Origin: an uncultured Campylobacter sp.
GTDB lineage: Bacteria > Campylobacterota > Campylobacteria > Campylobacterales > Campylobacteraceae
Direction: 5' to 3'
DNA: 41,094 nt
Assembly: GCF_938045345.1 (NCBI RefSeq)
Contig: NZ_CALIMS010000025.1
Span: 1-41,094 of the forward strand
The translations under genes and the position numbers were made by a program. Shown here in pieces: positions 7,306 through 15,862 of this stretch. A model generated the notes under the pieces. The model was not told the DNA's origin, made no database searches, and worked only from the letters and a program-made list of their open reading frames with translations. The stretch's first letter is position 1. Every line of letters starts with the position of its first letter.

Positions 7306-8399
7306 CAAAGCCCCTTTTTAAATTTTATCATCTTAAACTTCTCGCCAAACTCCGCGCGCAGGTGATTGAACTGCAAAAGCGCGTTTAGGTAGCCCTTCTC
7401 GCCACTTTTTTGCATAAAAAGCTCTAAAAGCTGGACCGCGCCGAAGTCCATCAAAGCTGCAATCTGTCTTTTAAAATCCGCCGTCATGGCGCCCACGTCC
7501 TCAAACGCCGCGCGTAAAATTTCAAAATTTACGTCGTAGGTAAGATCGCTTTTGCCGTAAAAATCGCTCAAGTTTTGCACCTCAAAGAAGCTAAAAACTT
7601 CATGATTTCGGTAAATCCGCAGGCTAAAATCGCCGCTAGCGCCCATCTGTCCGTAATCGAAGGCTATGAAATAAAACCGCTGCGCGCTGGCGCAAATTTC
7701 GCGCGCGAAGCGAAAGTATCCGACCGGGATTTCGCCGCGCGAGATGCCGAATCTGCGCGCGAGGGTTAAAATTTCACGTTCTTTTATGGGAGCAAATTTT
7801 GCCGCGCCGCTTTCGATAAAAAGCATATTTTCGCCGTCCACCGCCTCGCATTTAAAGGCGTCGAAAAGCTCATTTGCCACAAAGATCGCATCTTTAAATT
7901 TCGCCTCGCGCGCGCTTGTAAAGTGCTTTAGCGCGATTTCGCCGCCGAAGCTCTCCGCAAAGCTCGCTCGCTGTAGCTCGCGCAGGCGCTCGTGCGGCTC
8001 GATAATCACAAAGCTAAATCTATCAAGCGCCGCCGCACCGCCCAGCGTAAAGATAGCTTGCGCTATGTCGCAAAGCAACCGCCCGTCGTGCGAGCCGATC
8101 TCTACGATAGCGATTTTAGCGCTATTTTTCGATTTTTCTGTGAGCACAGCATCTGAATTTAGCTCGCATGCCGCCTCAAGGCCTTGCCGCGATGCGCCCG
8201 AGCTTGCCGCTGCATCTAAGCTTAACTCTTGCGTTGCGCAAAAATCCGCGCTTAGGCGTAAAATTTCGCGCGCGATGCAGATCCCAAAGAAGCTCCCTAC
8301 GCTCACGGCAGTGTAAAAATCGCCGCTCTTGCCGATTTTAGCGGCATTTGCGTAGTATCTCTCGTTTAGCCAACTCTCAAAAAAATCGCTAAATTTCAC
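7305..8399 (-). CDS. MidA/NDUFAF7-like SAM-dependent methyltransferase (COG1565)
   Basis: A 364-residue member of the COG1565 family (MidA, mitochondrial NDUFAF7), protein arginine methyltransferases; NDUFAF7 acts in assembly of respiratory complex I. Seen: SGDFYTAVSVGSFFGICIA (residues 25-43, family pattern G-D-F-x-T-A-x-x-x-x-x-F-G), the SAM-binding IAIVEIGSHDGRLLCDIA, VIIEPHERLRELQ, and FVANELFDAFKCEAV (N-E-L-x-D-A signature). A short Ala/Ser-rich segment (SLDAAASSGASRQ to TEKSKNSA) interrupts the region before the SAM loop, another instance of low-complexity padding. Its start overlaps the argD stop by four bases (8396-8399). The bacterial substrate is not known. Confidence 0.87.
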   Translation of the reverse strand: MKFSDFFESWLNERYYANAAKIGKSGDFYTAVSVGSFFGICIAREILRLSADFCATQELSLDAAASSGASRQGLEAACELNSDAVLTEKSKNSAKIAIVEIGSHDGRLLCDIAQAIFTLGGAAALDRFSFVIIEPHERLRELQRASFAESFGGEIALKHFTSAREAKFKDAIFVANELFDAFKCEAVDGENMLFIESGAAKFAPIKEREILTLARRFGISRGEIPVGYFRFAREICASAQRFYFIAFDYGQMGASGDFSLRIYRNHEVFSFFEVQNLSDFYGKSDLTYDVNFEILRAAFEDVGAMTADFKRQIAALMDFGAVQLLELFMQKSGEKGYLNALLQFNHLRAEFGEKFKMIKFKKGL

Positions 8400-9565
8400 G
8401 CCCGCACTATCTCATCCAAGCTCTTGCGTAGGCGCGCAAAGCCCTCTTTGATCTCCGGTTTTTTGATATTTAGCGCAGGCAAAAATCTAAGGGTGCGCTT
8501 GCCGGATTTTAGGATCAAAAGTCCGTTTTGCAGGGCTTTGTTAAAGATCTCGCCCAGATTTTTTTCATCGCGCAGCACGAGGCCTTGCATCAGACCGAGC
8601 CCCACGCGCTTTTCGATCAGGCTAGGATAGTCTGCGGCGAGCCCGTCCAGTTTTTTGATAAATCTTTTTATAGTCTTATCAAGCTTGCCGCTCGCTTTTA
8701 AAAACTGAAGTTGCGAAAGCACCGCAAGCGCCGTAGAGGTCGCCAAAAAGTTACCGCCGAAGGTGCTGCCGTGCTCGCCCGGAGCAAAAATATTTTGCTG
8801 CGCCACGCACGCGCCGATCGGCACGCCGCCCGCAAGACCTTTGGCAAAGGTGATGATGTCGGGGCGGATGCCGTAAATTTGCGACGTCGCGAACTCGCCC
8901 GTGCGATATACGCCGCACTGCACCTCGTCGGTGATCAAAAGCAACTTTCTCTCTTTTAAAACAGCCGCCAGCTTTTGCACGCTAGCCTTATCCAGAGGCT
9001 TAATGCCGCCCTCGCCCTGAACGAGCTCAATCATCACGGCGACGCTGTTTTCATCGATATGCGCGATGATCTCTTCGATATCGTCGAAAAATTTAAACCC
9101 GGGCATATAGGGCGCGAAAATTTCCGGATGAAATTTCTCCTGCCCCGTAGCTTGTAGCGTCGCTAGCGTGCGACCGTGAAAGGAATTTCGCAGAGTTAGA
9201 ATTTCAAATTTTTTATTAGGGAAATTTACGGTGCCGTACTTGCGCGCCATTTTGATCGCCGCCTCGTTCGCCTCCGCGCCGGAGTTAGAAAACACCGCGT
9301 AGCTGCGATACCCCAAAAGCTCGCTAATCTTTTGAGCCAGGGCTTCTTGAGGCAGAATTCTATAGATATTCGAGCCGTGGATGATCTGCGCGGCTTGCGT
9401 GCCGATCGCTTCCAGCACGATTTCATTTGCGTGCCCCAGGCAGTTTACGCCGATGCCTGCGCCGAAATCCACGTAGTCCTTGCCCGCTTCATCATAGACT
9501 ATTGAGCCCTCGCCTCTTACCAGCGCCACGTTTACGCGCGCGAAATTATCCATCAAATAGTTCAT
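8396..9565 (-). CDS. argD: Acetylornithine aminotransferase
   Basis: A 389-residue class-III PLP aminotransferase. ArgD converts N-acetylglutamate semialdehyde and glutamate to N2-acetylornithine and 2-oxoglutarate in arginine synthesis, and can also act in lysine synthesis. Seen: DFGAGIGVNCLGHA (33-46), the PLP phosphate cup SNSGAEANEAAIKMAR (93-108), NSFHGRT (128-133), ELVQGEGG (180-187), the ring-nitrogen Asp in LLITDEVQCG (209-218), and the Schiff-base lysine in TFAKGLAGGVPIGA (Lys242). Near the C-terminus LRFLPALNI is the substrate-binding arginine region. Length is standard. The start overlaps the upstream membrane protein gene by four bases. The operon contains no other arginine gene. 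Confidence 0.95.
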   Translation of the reverse strand: MNYLMDNFARVNVALVRGEGSIVYDEAGKDYVDFGAGIGVNCLGHANEIVLEAIGTQAAQIIHGSNIYRILPQEALAQKISELLGYRSYAVFSNSGAEANEAAIKMARKYGTVNFPNKKFEILTLRNSFHGRTLATLQATGQEKFHPEIFAPYMPGFKFFDDIEEIIAHIDENSVAVMIELVQGEGGIKPLDKASVQKLAAVLKERKLLLITDEVQCGVYRTGEFATSQIYGIRPDIITFAKGLAGGVPIGACVAQQNIFAPGEHGSTFGGNFLATSTALAVLSQLQFLKASGKLDKTIKRFIKKLDGLAADYPSLIEKRVGLGLMQGLVLRDEKNLGEIFNKALQNGLLILKSGKRTLRFLPALNIKKPEIKEGFARLRKSLDEIVRA

Positions 9566-10179
9566 TTTTTATACTCCACTTTAGGCAGATGCCAAGATTT
9601 GTAATAAGCCACCATGCGAAACGCAACCCCCAAAACCAGCAAAATAATCACCGAAAAGGCGCCGCTAAGCCCCAACCCATCAAGCACGAAATATATCAAA
9701 CCTACGCCCATACTTATCGTACCGTAAAGCCCGGTGCGCAAAAACCACGGCACTTCGTTCAGCAGCACGTCGCGCAAGATGCCGCCGCCCACGCCGTTGC
9801 AAAACGCGATCAGCACCACACCAAAAACGTTATGATTGTAGCTTAGCGCAACTATCGCCCCTACGATCGAAAAGCTTACGACGTCGATCGCATCGGTTAG
9901 AATAAATAAAAATTTACCCTCCAAATCGCGATTCTCGTAAAGTTTGGCAAAAATAGCTACGGCGCTTACCGCAAGCACGATGGTTACGGGCGCGTAGTGC
10001 GTGAATGAGTAGATCTCGCGGCTTACTAAGGTATCGCGCATGATCCCGCCGCCAAGCGCCGTCAAAAACGCCGCGATAAAGATCCCAAGCCAATCGCAGC
10101 CCTTCTTTACGCCGAATAAAAACCCGCTAAGCGCCGCCGAAGCGATGCCTACGCACTCCGTAAACTCTAAAATACTCAT
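9562..10179 (-). CDS. UPF0126 / TRIC-like inner-membrane channel protein
   Basis: A 205-residue protein with seven predicted membrane segments made of two homologous halves. Each half carries the family glycine signature: LTALGGGIMRDTLVSREIY (about 40-58) and CNGVGGGILRDVLLNEVPW (about 126-144). Homologues of this fold (bacterial TRIC, YicG/YadS) form trimeric cation channels; glycine uptake has also been proposed for some UPF0126 members. It is the first gene of the overlapping operon running to the TIGR02757 gene. Its ATG at 10179 lacks a strong ribosome binding site. Substrate is not readable from sequence. Confidence 0.88.
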   Translation of the reverse strand: MSILEFTECVGIASAALSGFLFGVKKGCDWLGIFIAAFLTALGGGIMRDTLVSREIYSFTHYAPVTIVLAVSAVAIFAKLYENRDLEGKFLFILTDAIDVVSFSIVGAIVALSYNHNVFGVVLIAFCNGVGGGILRDVLLNEVPWFLRTGLYGTISMGVGLIYFVLDGLGLSGAFSVIILLVLGVAFRMVAYYKSWHLPKVEYKK

Positions 10180-10753
10180 ATCACAAACCGCTAAAATCCT
10201 TTTAAAAACGCATTTTACAACAACTAAATATAAATTTGGGTAAAGCGCGACGGGCTGGAGAAATTTAGACGCGGCGATATAAATTTCAGAGCGGCGGATA
10301 AAATTTGAGCGCGGTGAATTAAAATTCTACGAGATAGAATTTCATATGGCAGAATTTTAAGCGGCTAAAATACGGCGCCGCTTTGGCATAAATATAAAAT
10401 TTGGACTTGAAATTTCTTGAAATTTATAAATGCCCGCGGGATAAAATTTCATAAAATTTCATAAAATTTTATCGCAGCTAAAGCATACGGCGTTGCGGCC
10501 TAGCGCAAATTTTAGCTTTAAATTTATGGCACCTGTGCGCTAGAAAGAATTTAACGTTACAAAATCGGCTCTATGCTTACGCTAACGGTGCGCAAATTTT
10601 GATTTGAAATTGCGCCCTATTTTTGGCGCCGTGTTTTGCCGCTATAAAATTTCATCTTATTTTACGATGACCTAATCCGCGCGGAATTCTACGTAAAATT
10701 TTAAAATTTAGCGGTCGAATTTTGCGTGAAATTTTACGCCGAGCTCCGCTAGA
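10180..10753. repeat. Non-coding RAATTY-dense array
   Basis: This 574-bp gap holds no gene. I counted about 23 RAATTY palindromes, roughly one every 24 bp, separated by GC-rich spacers. At 10440-10470 three ATAAAATTT words follow in direct tandem. Promoters for the minus-strand operon starting at 10179 must also lie here, but the AT-rich words hide a unique -10. Confidence 0.65.
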
Positions 10754-11800
10754 TTAGCGCAGCCTCTCTTTTAAAATTTTCCAAATGCCGGGCATTGCCA
10801 GCAGTCCATTATGTGGCGCGGCGGCTATTTCATAAAATAGATCGCCCGCCTTAAGAGATCCCGCAAGATCATACGAGTGATGCACCGGTATCAGCTCGTC
10901 GGCGGCGCCGTGGATGAGCGTGATCTGCGTGCCGCGCGCCGCTTGCAAAAATTTCGCGGTCGGAATCTTGTATCGGATCAAAAATTTCGGCACGAAGGGG
11001 ATTTTTTCGTGCGCAAGCCGCTCGAAGCTAAAATATGGCGCGAGCAAAATCAGCCGCGCCGCATCCCACTTCGCAGCCTGCTGCGCGGCAATGCCGCTTC
11101 CGATCGAGTAGCCGATCATCGCGAGCTTTCTTGGCGAATGCTGCGTTAAAACGTAGCAGCTCATCGTATCGGCGCTCGCAAAAAGCTGCTGCTGCGATGA
11201 AATTTTACCGTCCGATTTGCCGTAACCCGGGTAATCGAAAATATAAAAATCGTATCCCAAAGCCGCAAAATCCGCGCCGTATGCGCCCCAGCCGCTCACG
11301 TCGCCGAAGTTGCCGTGAAAGAACAAAATCGCGCCTTTAGGCTCTGCCGCGCTAAATTTCAGCCCGTTTATAAACCCGCCCCCAAACGGGATATTGATCT
11401 CTTGAAATTTTATCGCAGCGGCGTTTGTCTTATTGCCCGCTGCGATGTCCTGAGAAGTATTTTCGCCAATATGCTCGCCGCTAGTTTGAGCGCTTTCGTT
11501 TTTGATCTCGCCCGCTGCGGCGCCGCTTTCTTTTGTGTCGCTTGCTGCGGAAGCGCTTTCGTCCGCAGCGCCGTTTGTCGCCGCACCATTTTGCGTAGCG
11601 GACGACGGCGTATCTAAATGTGCGCCGCTCTCGGGCGCGTTCACAAGTCCAGTAAATTCGGAATTTTCAAAGCTAAATTTGAAGTTTTTATCCAGCGGCT
11701 CGCCCAAAAATATCAGCCGTTCTTGAAAGATATAAAGTCCCGCTAGCACGCAGACATAAACACACGCCGCGATGACGCACAGCCTAAGTAAAACCCTCAT
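10754..11800 (-). CDS. Membrane-anchored alpha/beta hydrolase (BEM46/YfhR type) with a low-complexity linker
   Basis: A 348-residue serine hydrolase. Residues 4-27 form an N-terminal membrane anchor or uncleaved signal, followed by FQERLIFLGEPLD, the typical membrane-proximal stretch of the BEM46/YfhR group. The catalytic domain shows the oxyanion ILFFHGNFGDVSGW (about 158-171), the nucleophile Ser232 in MIGYSIGSG, Asp301 in IHGAADELIP, and His330 in APHNG, so the triad is intact. Residues about 55-129 are an Ala/Ser/Gly/Asn/Glu-rich linker (NGAATNGAADESASAASD and similar) absent from relatives. The active domain is probably periplasmic. Substrate is unknown; family members act as esterases or thioesterases. 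It appears monocistronic, 66 bp from the Nudix gene stop. Confidence 0.85.
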   Translation of the reverse strand: MRVLLRLCVIAACVYVCVLAGLYIFQERLIFLGEPLDKNFKFSFENSEFTGLVNAPESGAHLDTPSSATQNGAATNGAADESASAASDTKESGAAAGEIKNESAQTSGEHIGENTSQDIAAGNKTNAAAIKFQEINIPFGGGFINGLKFSAAEPKGAILFFHGNFGDVSGWGAYGADFAALGYDFYIFDYPGYGKSDGKISSQQQLFASADTMSCYVLTQHSPRKLAMIGYSIGSGIAAQQAAKWDAARLILLAPYFSFERLAHEKIPFVPKFLIRYKIPTAKFLQAARGTQITLIHGAADELIPVHHSYDLAGSLKAGDLFYEIAAAPHNGLLAMPGIWKILKERLR

Positions 11801-11865
11801 CGCCGTCCTTTAAATTTAAAGCCGAGACGCAAAAACGCGCGATGGCACACGAATCCGTCTCACAG

Positions 11866-12453
11866 CTAAGCTTTAAACTCGCTCAAAAACCACTGAAACG
11901 CTAAGATCAGCCCCGGCGCGCGCACGATCTTTTCGTCAAACATAAACTCCCGCGCCTTGGCCGCAGGCAGGTAGAAAAGCTCGATCTTCTCGCCGTCCAC
12001 GCCGCCGCCGCTACCGATCTTCATCGATTCGTCGATGCACGCGAAGTATAAAATTTGACGGTTCGCCGCAAAGCCCAGGGCGCTGTAGTAGCTCGTGATA
12101 AATTTCAGATCCTTCACGGCATAACCCGTCTCCTCAAGCACCTCTTCGATCGCCGTTTGCTCCTCGCTGATGCCCTTGTCTAAAATGCCAGCGCAAAGCT
12201 CATAGGTGTAGCCTTTTTCGGGCGAATTTATCAAATTTTCCTCTTGATAAAACCACACGCTGGGGCGAAATTGCTTGACTAGCAAAAGCGCGTCGTGCTG
12301 CGTATGGTAGAGCAAAATCGAGACGCTATCGTGCACCTTTACGCAGTCCCACGCGCGCGCTACGCCATCCATTTCGAAATTTAAGCGAAAGGGTTTAACA
12401 AAATTTGAGCTTTTAAGCTCGGAAATTTTAAAATTTTTTATAGTAGTATCCAT
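11866..12453 (-). CDS. Nudix hydrolase, NUDT14-like nucleoside diphosphate sugar pyrophosphatase
   Basis: A 195-residue Nudix protein resembling human NUDT14 (UDP-glucose pyrophosphatase, which also hydrolyses ADP-ribose): KPFRLNFEMDGVARAWDCVK, HDSVSILLYH, LLLVKQFRPSVW, then the Nudix box ELCAGILDKGISEEQTAIEEVLEETGY (in two parts here, residues about 85-111), YYSALGFAANRQ, and C-terminal WFLSEF. Two Nudix-box positions differ from the strict pattern: the first Glu is Ile and the Arg is Glu. The metal-binding E-E-x-x-E-E-x-G core remains, and as I recall NUDT14 also departs from the strict pattern here. It removes sugar nucleotides or ADP-ribose from the cytoplasm. The start overlaps the mgtE 3' end by 16 bases, which suggests co-transcription. 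Confidence 0.85.
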   Translation of the reverse strand: MDTTIKNFKISELKSSNFVKPFRLNFEMDGVARAWDCVKVHDSVSILLYHTQHDALLLVKQFRPSVWFYQEENLINSPEKGYTYELCAGILDKGISEEQTAIEEVLEETGYAVKDLKFITSYYSALGFAANRQILYFACIDESMKIGSGGGVDGEKIELFYLPAAKAREFMFDEKIVRAPGLILAFQWFLSEFKA

Positions 12454-13817
12454 GTCGCAAGTCCTAAAAAGCTAAAAAATCCAACGATATCCGTTACCGT
12501 GGTAAGCAGCACGGAGCTGCCGACGGCGGGATCGATATTTAATTTTTTAAGCGTGATTGGAATGACGGCGCCAAAAAGCCCTGCGAGCGTTAAATTTAGC
12601 ACCATCGACATCGCAATCACCAGCCCCAAAAGCTTAATGCCGAACCAAAAATACGCCACAAACCCCATCAGCGTGGCAAAAATGAGGCCGTTTATGAAAG
12701 CGATCGTGATCTCGCGAAAGAGAACCTGCTTTTTGTCTTTAAACGCTATCTCGCCCAGGGCTAGGCGGCGCACGGTTACCGTAAGCGCCTGCGTGCCGGT
12801 GTTGCCGCCCATGGAGGCGACTATCGGCATAAGCACGGCAAGTGCTACCAGCTTTTCGATAGTGGCGTCAAAAAGTCCGATGATCGTGGAGCTTACGATC
12901 GCCGTGCATAAATTTACCGCTAGCCACACAGCGCGCGCGCGTCCCGCCTTAAAGATCGTAGTCTCATCGTCTTCGGCTTCGTCATCGACGCCCGCGAGGT
13001 TGTAAATTTGCTCGGTGGCGCGCTCTTGGATGAGATCGTGGATATCGTCGGCGGTGATACGCCCGATGAGCACGCCGTTAGCATCGACTACGGGGATGAC
13101 GTTAAGGTCGAACTCCTCAAAATCCTTGATCACATCGTCGATCTTATCGGTATCGGTGGCGAAGTGGATTTTGTTTTCGGCGCCGAATTTTTGTGAAATT
13201 TGCTCCAGCGTGAGCGAGAAATCATATAAAATCAGATCGGACGTCGAAAAGGTAGTAAGCAGATGCCCCTTTTTATCGAGCACGAAGAGCTGAAAGACAT
13301 TCTCGATCTCGTCCTTTTCGCGCATAACGCGCAGCATCTCAACCGCCTGCCCCAGGGTCTGATCCTGCCTCGCGCTAAAGACCTCAGTCTGCATATACGC
13401 GCCCGCCTCATCTTCGCTATATTTGGAGATAGTAAGAATGTCGTGGCGATCGTCCTCGTCAAGCCCATAGAAAATCTGCTCGGCCTTGTCCTCGTCAATC
13501 TCGCCGATGTTTTGCAAAAGCTCCGCTTGATCGTCGCTTTCGAGCTCCTCGATCGCTTTTACGATCTTTTCGTGAGGCAGAGTTTCGATGACATCTTCGA
13601 GCATATGCTCGGGCATCTCAAGCGCAGCATCGGCAAGATCCTCAGGATCTAGCTTTTTTAAGAATTCTACGTATTTTTCTTCGTCGTGCTTTTTTAGAGT
13701 TTTTAAATGCTCCGTAAGATCGGCGGCACTCAGCTCATGCTCAAGCGTATCGCCTAGATGCGCATCAAGAAGCGCCTTAGCTTCCTCGACGTCGTCCAGC
13801 TGCTCTTTATTTTCCAT
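12438..13817 (-). CDS. mgtE: Magnesium transporter MgtE
   Basis: A 459-residue Mg2+ channel/transporter of the inner membrane. Order of domains: an acidic N-terminal superhelical domain (about 10-130) with repeated L-P-H/D-E patterns such as LDPEDLADAALEMPEHM; two CBS domains (about 135-265) with MQTEVFSARQDQTLGQAVEMLR and VIPVVDANGVLIGRITADDI; a connecting acidic helix (QERATEQIYNLAGVDDEAED); and five membrane segments from about residue 290, containing the pore signature MPIVASMGGNTGTQALTVTV. CBS and N domains normally close the pore at high cytoplasmic Mg2+. It lies 8 bp after the M23 peptidase gene, so both are probably one transcript with the Nudix gene. Confidence 0.95.
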   Translation of the reverse strand: MENKEQLDDVEEAKALLDAHLGDTLEHELSAADLTEHLKTLKKHDEEKYVEFLKKLDPEDLADAALEMPEHMLEDVIETLPHEKIVKAIEELESDDQAELLQNIGEIDEDKAEQIFYGLDEDDRHDILTISKYSEDEAGAYMQTEVFSARQDQTLGQAVEMLRVMREKDEIENVFQLFVLDKKGHLLTTFSTSDLILYDFSLTLEQISQKFGAENKIHFATDTDKIDDVIKDFEEFDLNVIPVVDANGVLIGRITADDIHDLIQERATEQIYNLAGVDDEAEDDETTIFKAGRARAVWLAVNLCTAIVSSTIIGLFDATIEKLVALAVLMPIVASMGGNTGTQALTVTVRRLALGEIAFKDKKQVLFREITIAFINGLIFATLMGFVAYFWFGIKLLGLVIAMSMVLNLTLAGLFGAVIPITLKKLNIDPAVGSSVLLTTVTDIVGFFSFLGLATWILL

Positions 13818-13825
13818 TTTCAGCC

Positions 13826-14995
13826 TTAATTTATCGTGATAAGCGACTCGTAGTTTTCAAATTTAATAGGGTTTTTCGAGCCGTCTTTAGCCGCAGCCAT
13901 TCTAGCGTCCATATCTTTGACGAGAGCTTTAAATTTAAGCTCTTCGGCACTTATGACGTTAGTTTTTTCAATCTTGACTACCTTAAGCGGATCTATAGCC
14001 TGCTTATTTTTATAAAGTCCGAAGTGCAGATGCGGTCCCGAACTAAGCCCGGTCGAGCCCACATAAGCGATTAATTGACCTTGCTTGACGCTAACGCCTG
14101 CTTTTGTGCCGCTAGCAAAGCCGCTAAGATGTGCATAAAGCGTACTGATACCGCCGCCATGGTTGATCTCTACGGTGTTGCCGTAGCCGTTTTTACGCCC
14201 TACAAAGCTAATCTTGCCCGCCCCTGCGGCATTTACTCTAGTGCCTTTGGGGGCTGCATAATCTACGCCTAAGTGCGCGCGATATCGCTTTAAAATCGGA
14301 TGAAATCTTTTAGGGGTAAAATACGATGAAATTCTAGTATAAACAAGCGGTGTAATTAGCAGAAAAGATTCGACCTTTTTGCCGCTTCGGTCGTAGTATT
14401 TATCATCGAAAAAATATAGCGATTTGGGCTTTTTATTTTCCTCGATCATTCCTGCGGTGATATTTACTCCGCCAAAAGGCTTGCCAAGGCGCGTTTTTTG
14501 CTCGTATAGGATCACGAGCCGATCGCCCTTTTGCAGCTTTTTAAAATTTACCTCGTTTTTAAAAACAAGCATAAACTCATTCGCTAAAGCCGCATTGCCC
14601 GTAGCTTTGATGATGTCTTGATAGGGCGAGCTTTCGATCTGAATTCCTAAAGAGTAGCTGTTTTCCTCATAAACTATCGGAGTATAAACGAATCTAAAAG
14701 TGCCGAATTTATCGCGGTATATGTGGATCTGAAGCTCCTCACTGACGGGAATTAGCAGCTGGGAGACGCGACCTGCTGGATCACGCAAAATTTGACACTC
14801 CACGCCCGCTCGCACCTCAGCGGCAAGCTCCTGATCCTCTTTATCTAGGTCGTAATATACAGATGCGGGGATGCCCGCGGTTTCCATAAATTGCAGCAGA
14901 CTCACGCCATCGGGCCAGGCAAACTTCTCTACGCTGGGGTTGTTCGCAAAAACTACGCCTATCCACAGAAAAAGCAATATAAAAATTCTAGTCAT
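13826..14995 (-). CDS. M23 peptidoglycan DD-endopeptidase/carboxypeptidase, Csd3/Pgp3-like
   Basis: A 389-residue secreted metallopeptidase. Residues 1-17 are a signal peptide (cleavage near VFA/NN). A family N-terminal region follows, with EENSYSLGIQIESSPYQDI. The M23 (LytM) domain starts near RISSYFTPKRFHPILKRYRAHLGVDYAA (residues 221-248): His241 and Asp245 form the H-x-x-x-D zinc motif, YAHL carries His289, and PHLHFG (321-326) the H-x-H motif. The sequence closely resembles H. pylori Csd3 (HdpA) and C. jejuni Pgp3, which trim crosslinked peptides and pentapeptides in the periplasm and set helical cell shape. It is divergently transcribed from the pgbA-like gene, and this pairing with pgbA and glcD matches the C. 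jejuni order. Confidence 0.9.
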   Translation of the reverse strand: MTRIFILLFLWIGVVFANNPSVEKFAWPDGVSLLQFMETAGIPASVYYDLDKEDQELAAEVRAGVECQILRDPAGRVSQLLIPVSEELQIHIYRDKFGTFRFVYTPIVYEENSYSLGIQIESSPYQDIIKATGNAALANEFMLVFKNEVNFKKLQKGDRLVILYEQKTRLGKPFGGVNITAGMIEENKKPKSLYFFDDKYYDRSGKKVESFLLITPLVYTRISSYFTPKRFHPILKRYRAHLGVDYAAPKGTRVNAAGAGKISFVGRKNGYGNTVEINHGGGISTLYAHLSGFASGTKAGVSVKQGQLIAYVGSTGLSSGPHLHFGLYKNKQAIDPLKVVKIEKTNVISAEELKFKALVKDMDARMAAAKDGSKNPIKFENYESLITIN

Positions 14996-15029
14996 ATAAA
15001 ACCGCTTTGAAATATTATTTTAAGGCGGG

Positions 15030-15035
15030 ATTGTA
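15030..15035 (-). promoter_or_regulatory. Probable -10 of the csd3-like gene
   Basis: On the minus strand the sequence reads TACAAT, 35 bases before the peptidase ATG at 14995. The same TACAAT variant precedes ilvC and the acidic protein gene. Confidence 0.45.
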
Positions 15036-15098
15036 ACGAAAAAACGCTTATATTTCGTAAATACCGCGGAATTTTATCGCTAATTTCAAAGTTTTATG

Positions 15099-15104
15099 TA
15101 TAAT
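15099..15104 (+). promoter_or_regulatory. Probable -10 of pgbA-like gene and glcD
   Basis: TATAAT preceded by TG, 30 bases before the TTG start at 15134. It sits in the 138-bp divergent intergenic region shared with the peptidase gene. Confidence 0.55.
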
Positions 15105-15133
15105 TAGCCGAAATTTTATTCAGGAGCAGAATT

Positions 15134-15862
15134 TTGAAAAAAGCTTTACTTATTTTAGGTCTATTTTTAAGTGCGGCGATAGGGGCGGAATTTAACATGC
15201 CGCGATACGAAACCGCCCTACTTAGCGTAAAGGATGGTTCGGGCGAGATCACAGATAGCCCTACGATTGCCGTAGGCAGCAGTGGAGTGGTGATGCATAA
15301 TTTCGGTAGCGGCGCGAGCTCCATCATCGCGCGCGCAGTCGTGACGCAAAAAAGCGCAGGCAAGGCAAAGGTGCGATTTGAGGTCTTTGATATGTTAGCT
15401 CAAGAGGCACTGCCACTGCCTAAAATTTTACCCTCAAGCGGCGATAAAGTGATCTTAAATTTCCTCTATGACCGCGCCATAATCGTCGCGCCTAACGCTG
15501 AAATTTACGAGCAGGTTATCAAGGCTTTTCCAAATATAAATTTTATCCACCCAGATCTTGGCGGCGCCTATCTTAGCTACAACCACAAGCCAAATCCCAG
15601 CCGTGACGATTTTCGTAAAATTTGCGCGCAAAACAGCGCCGGACTGATTTTTATCGCGATGGATAAACAGGGCGTATTTGCCGACTGCGGCAGCTTCAAG
15701 CCTTTGCGCACGTTCGCTAGCGGCAGCGTGGCTTATTATCAGCTGCCATTTTACTCACGCGTGGGCGAGATAAAGACCGTCATTTGGGACTTTACTAACG
15801 GCCCAATCAGCGATTACGACAAACACTACCGCTATTTGCTGGGCTTAGATGGCGACAAATAG
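15134..15862 (+). CDS. PgbA N-terminal-domain secreted protein (plasminogen-binding protein family)
   Basis: A 242-residue exported protein with a signal peptide (MKKALLILGLFLSAAIGA, residues 1-18). The rest resembles the N-terminal domain of H. pylori plasminogen-binding proteins PgbA/PgbB: PRYETALLSVKDGSGEITDS, SGVVMHNFG, RFEVFDMLAQEALPLPK and NFIHPDLGGAYLSYNHKPNPSRDDF. H. pylori PgbA has a long lysine-rich C-terminal tail that binds plasminogen; this protein ends without it, so plasminogen binding should not be assumed. Translation starts at a TTG, chosen because AGGAG lies seven bases upstream and the signal peptide begins there. It overlaps glcD by 14 bases, as expected for co-transcription. 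Confidence 0.83.
   Translation: MKKALLILGLFLSAAIGAEFNMPRYETALLSVKDGSGEITDSPTIAVGSSGVVMHNFGSGASSIIARAVVTQKSAGKAKVRFEVFDMLAQEALPLPKILPSSGDKVILNFLYDRAIIVAPNAEIYEQVIKAFPNINFIHPDLGGAYLSYNHKPNPSRDDFRKICAQNSAGLIFIAMDKQGVFADCGSFKPLRTFASGSVAYYQLPFYSRVGEIKTVIWDFTNGPISDYDKHYRYLLGLDGDK

Noticed and set aside
15134..15862. Naming the gene pgbA outright
   Set aside because: Only the N-terminal domain of the Helicobacter protein is present; the lysine-rich binding tail is absent.
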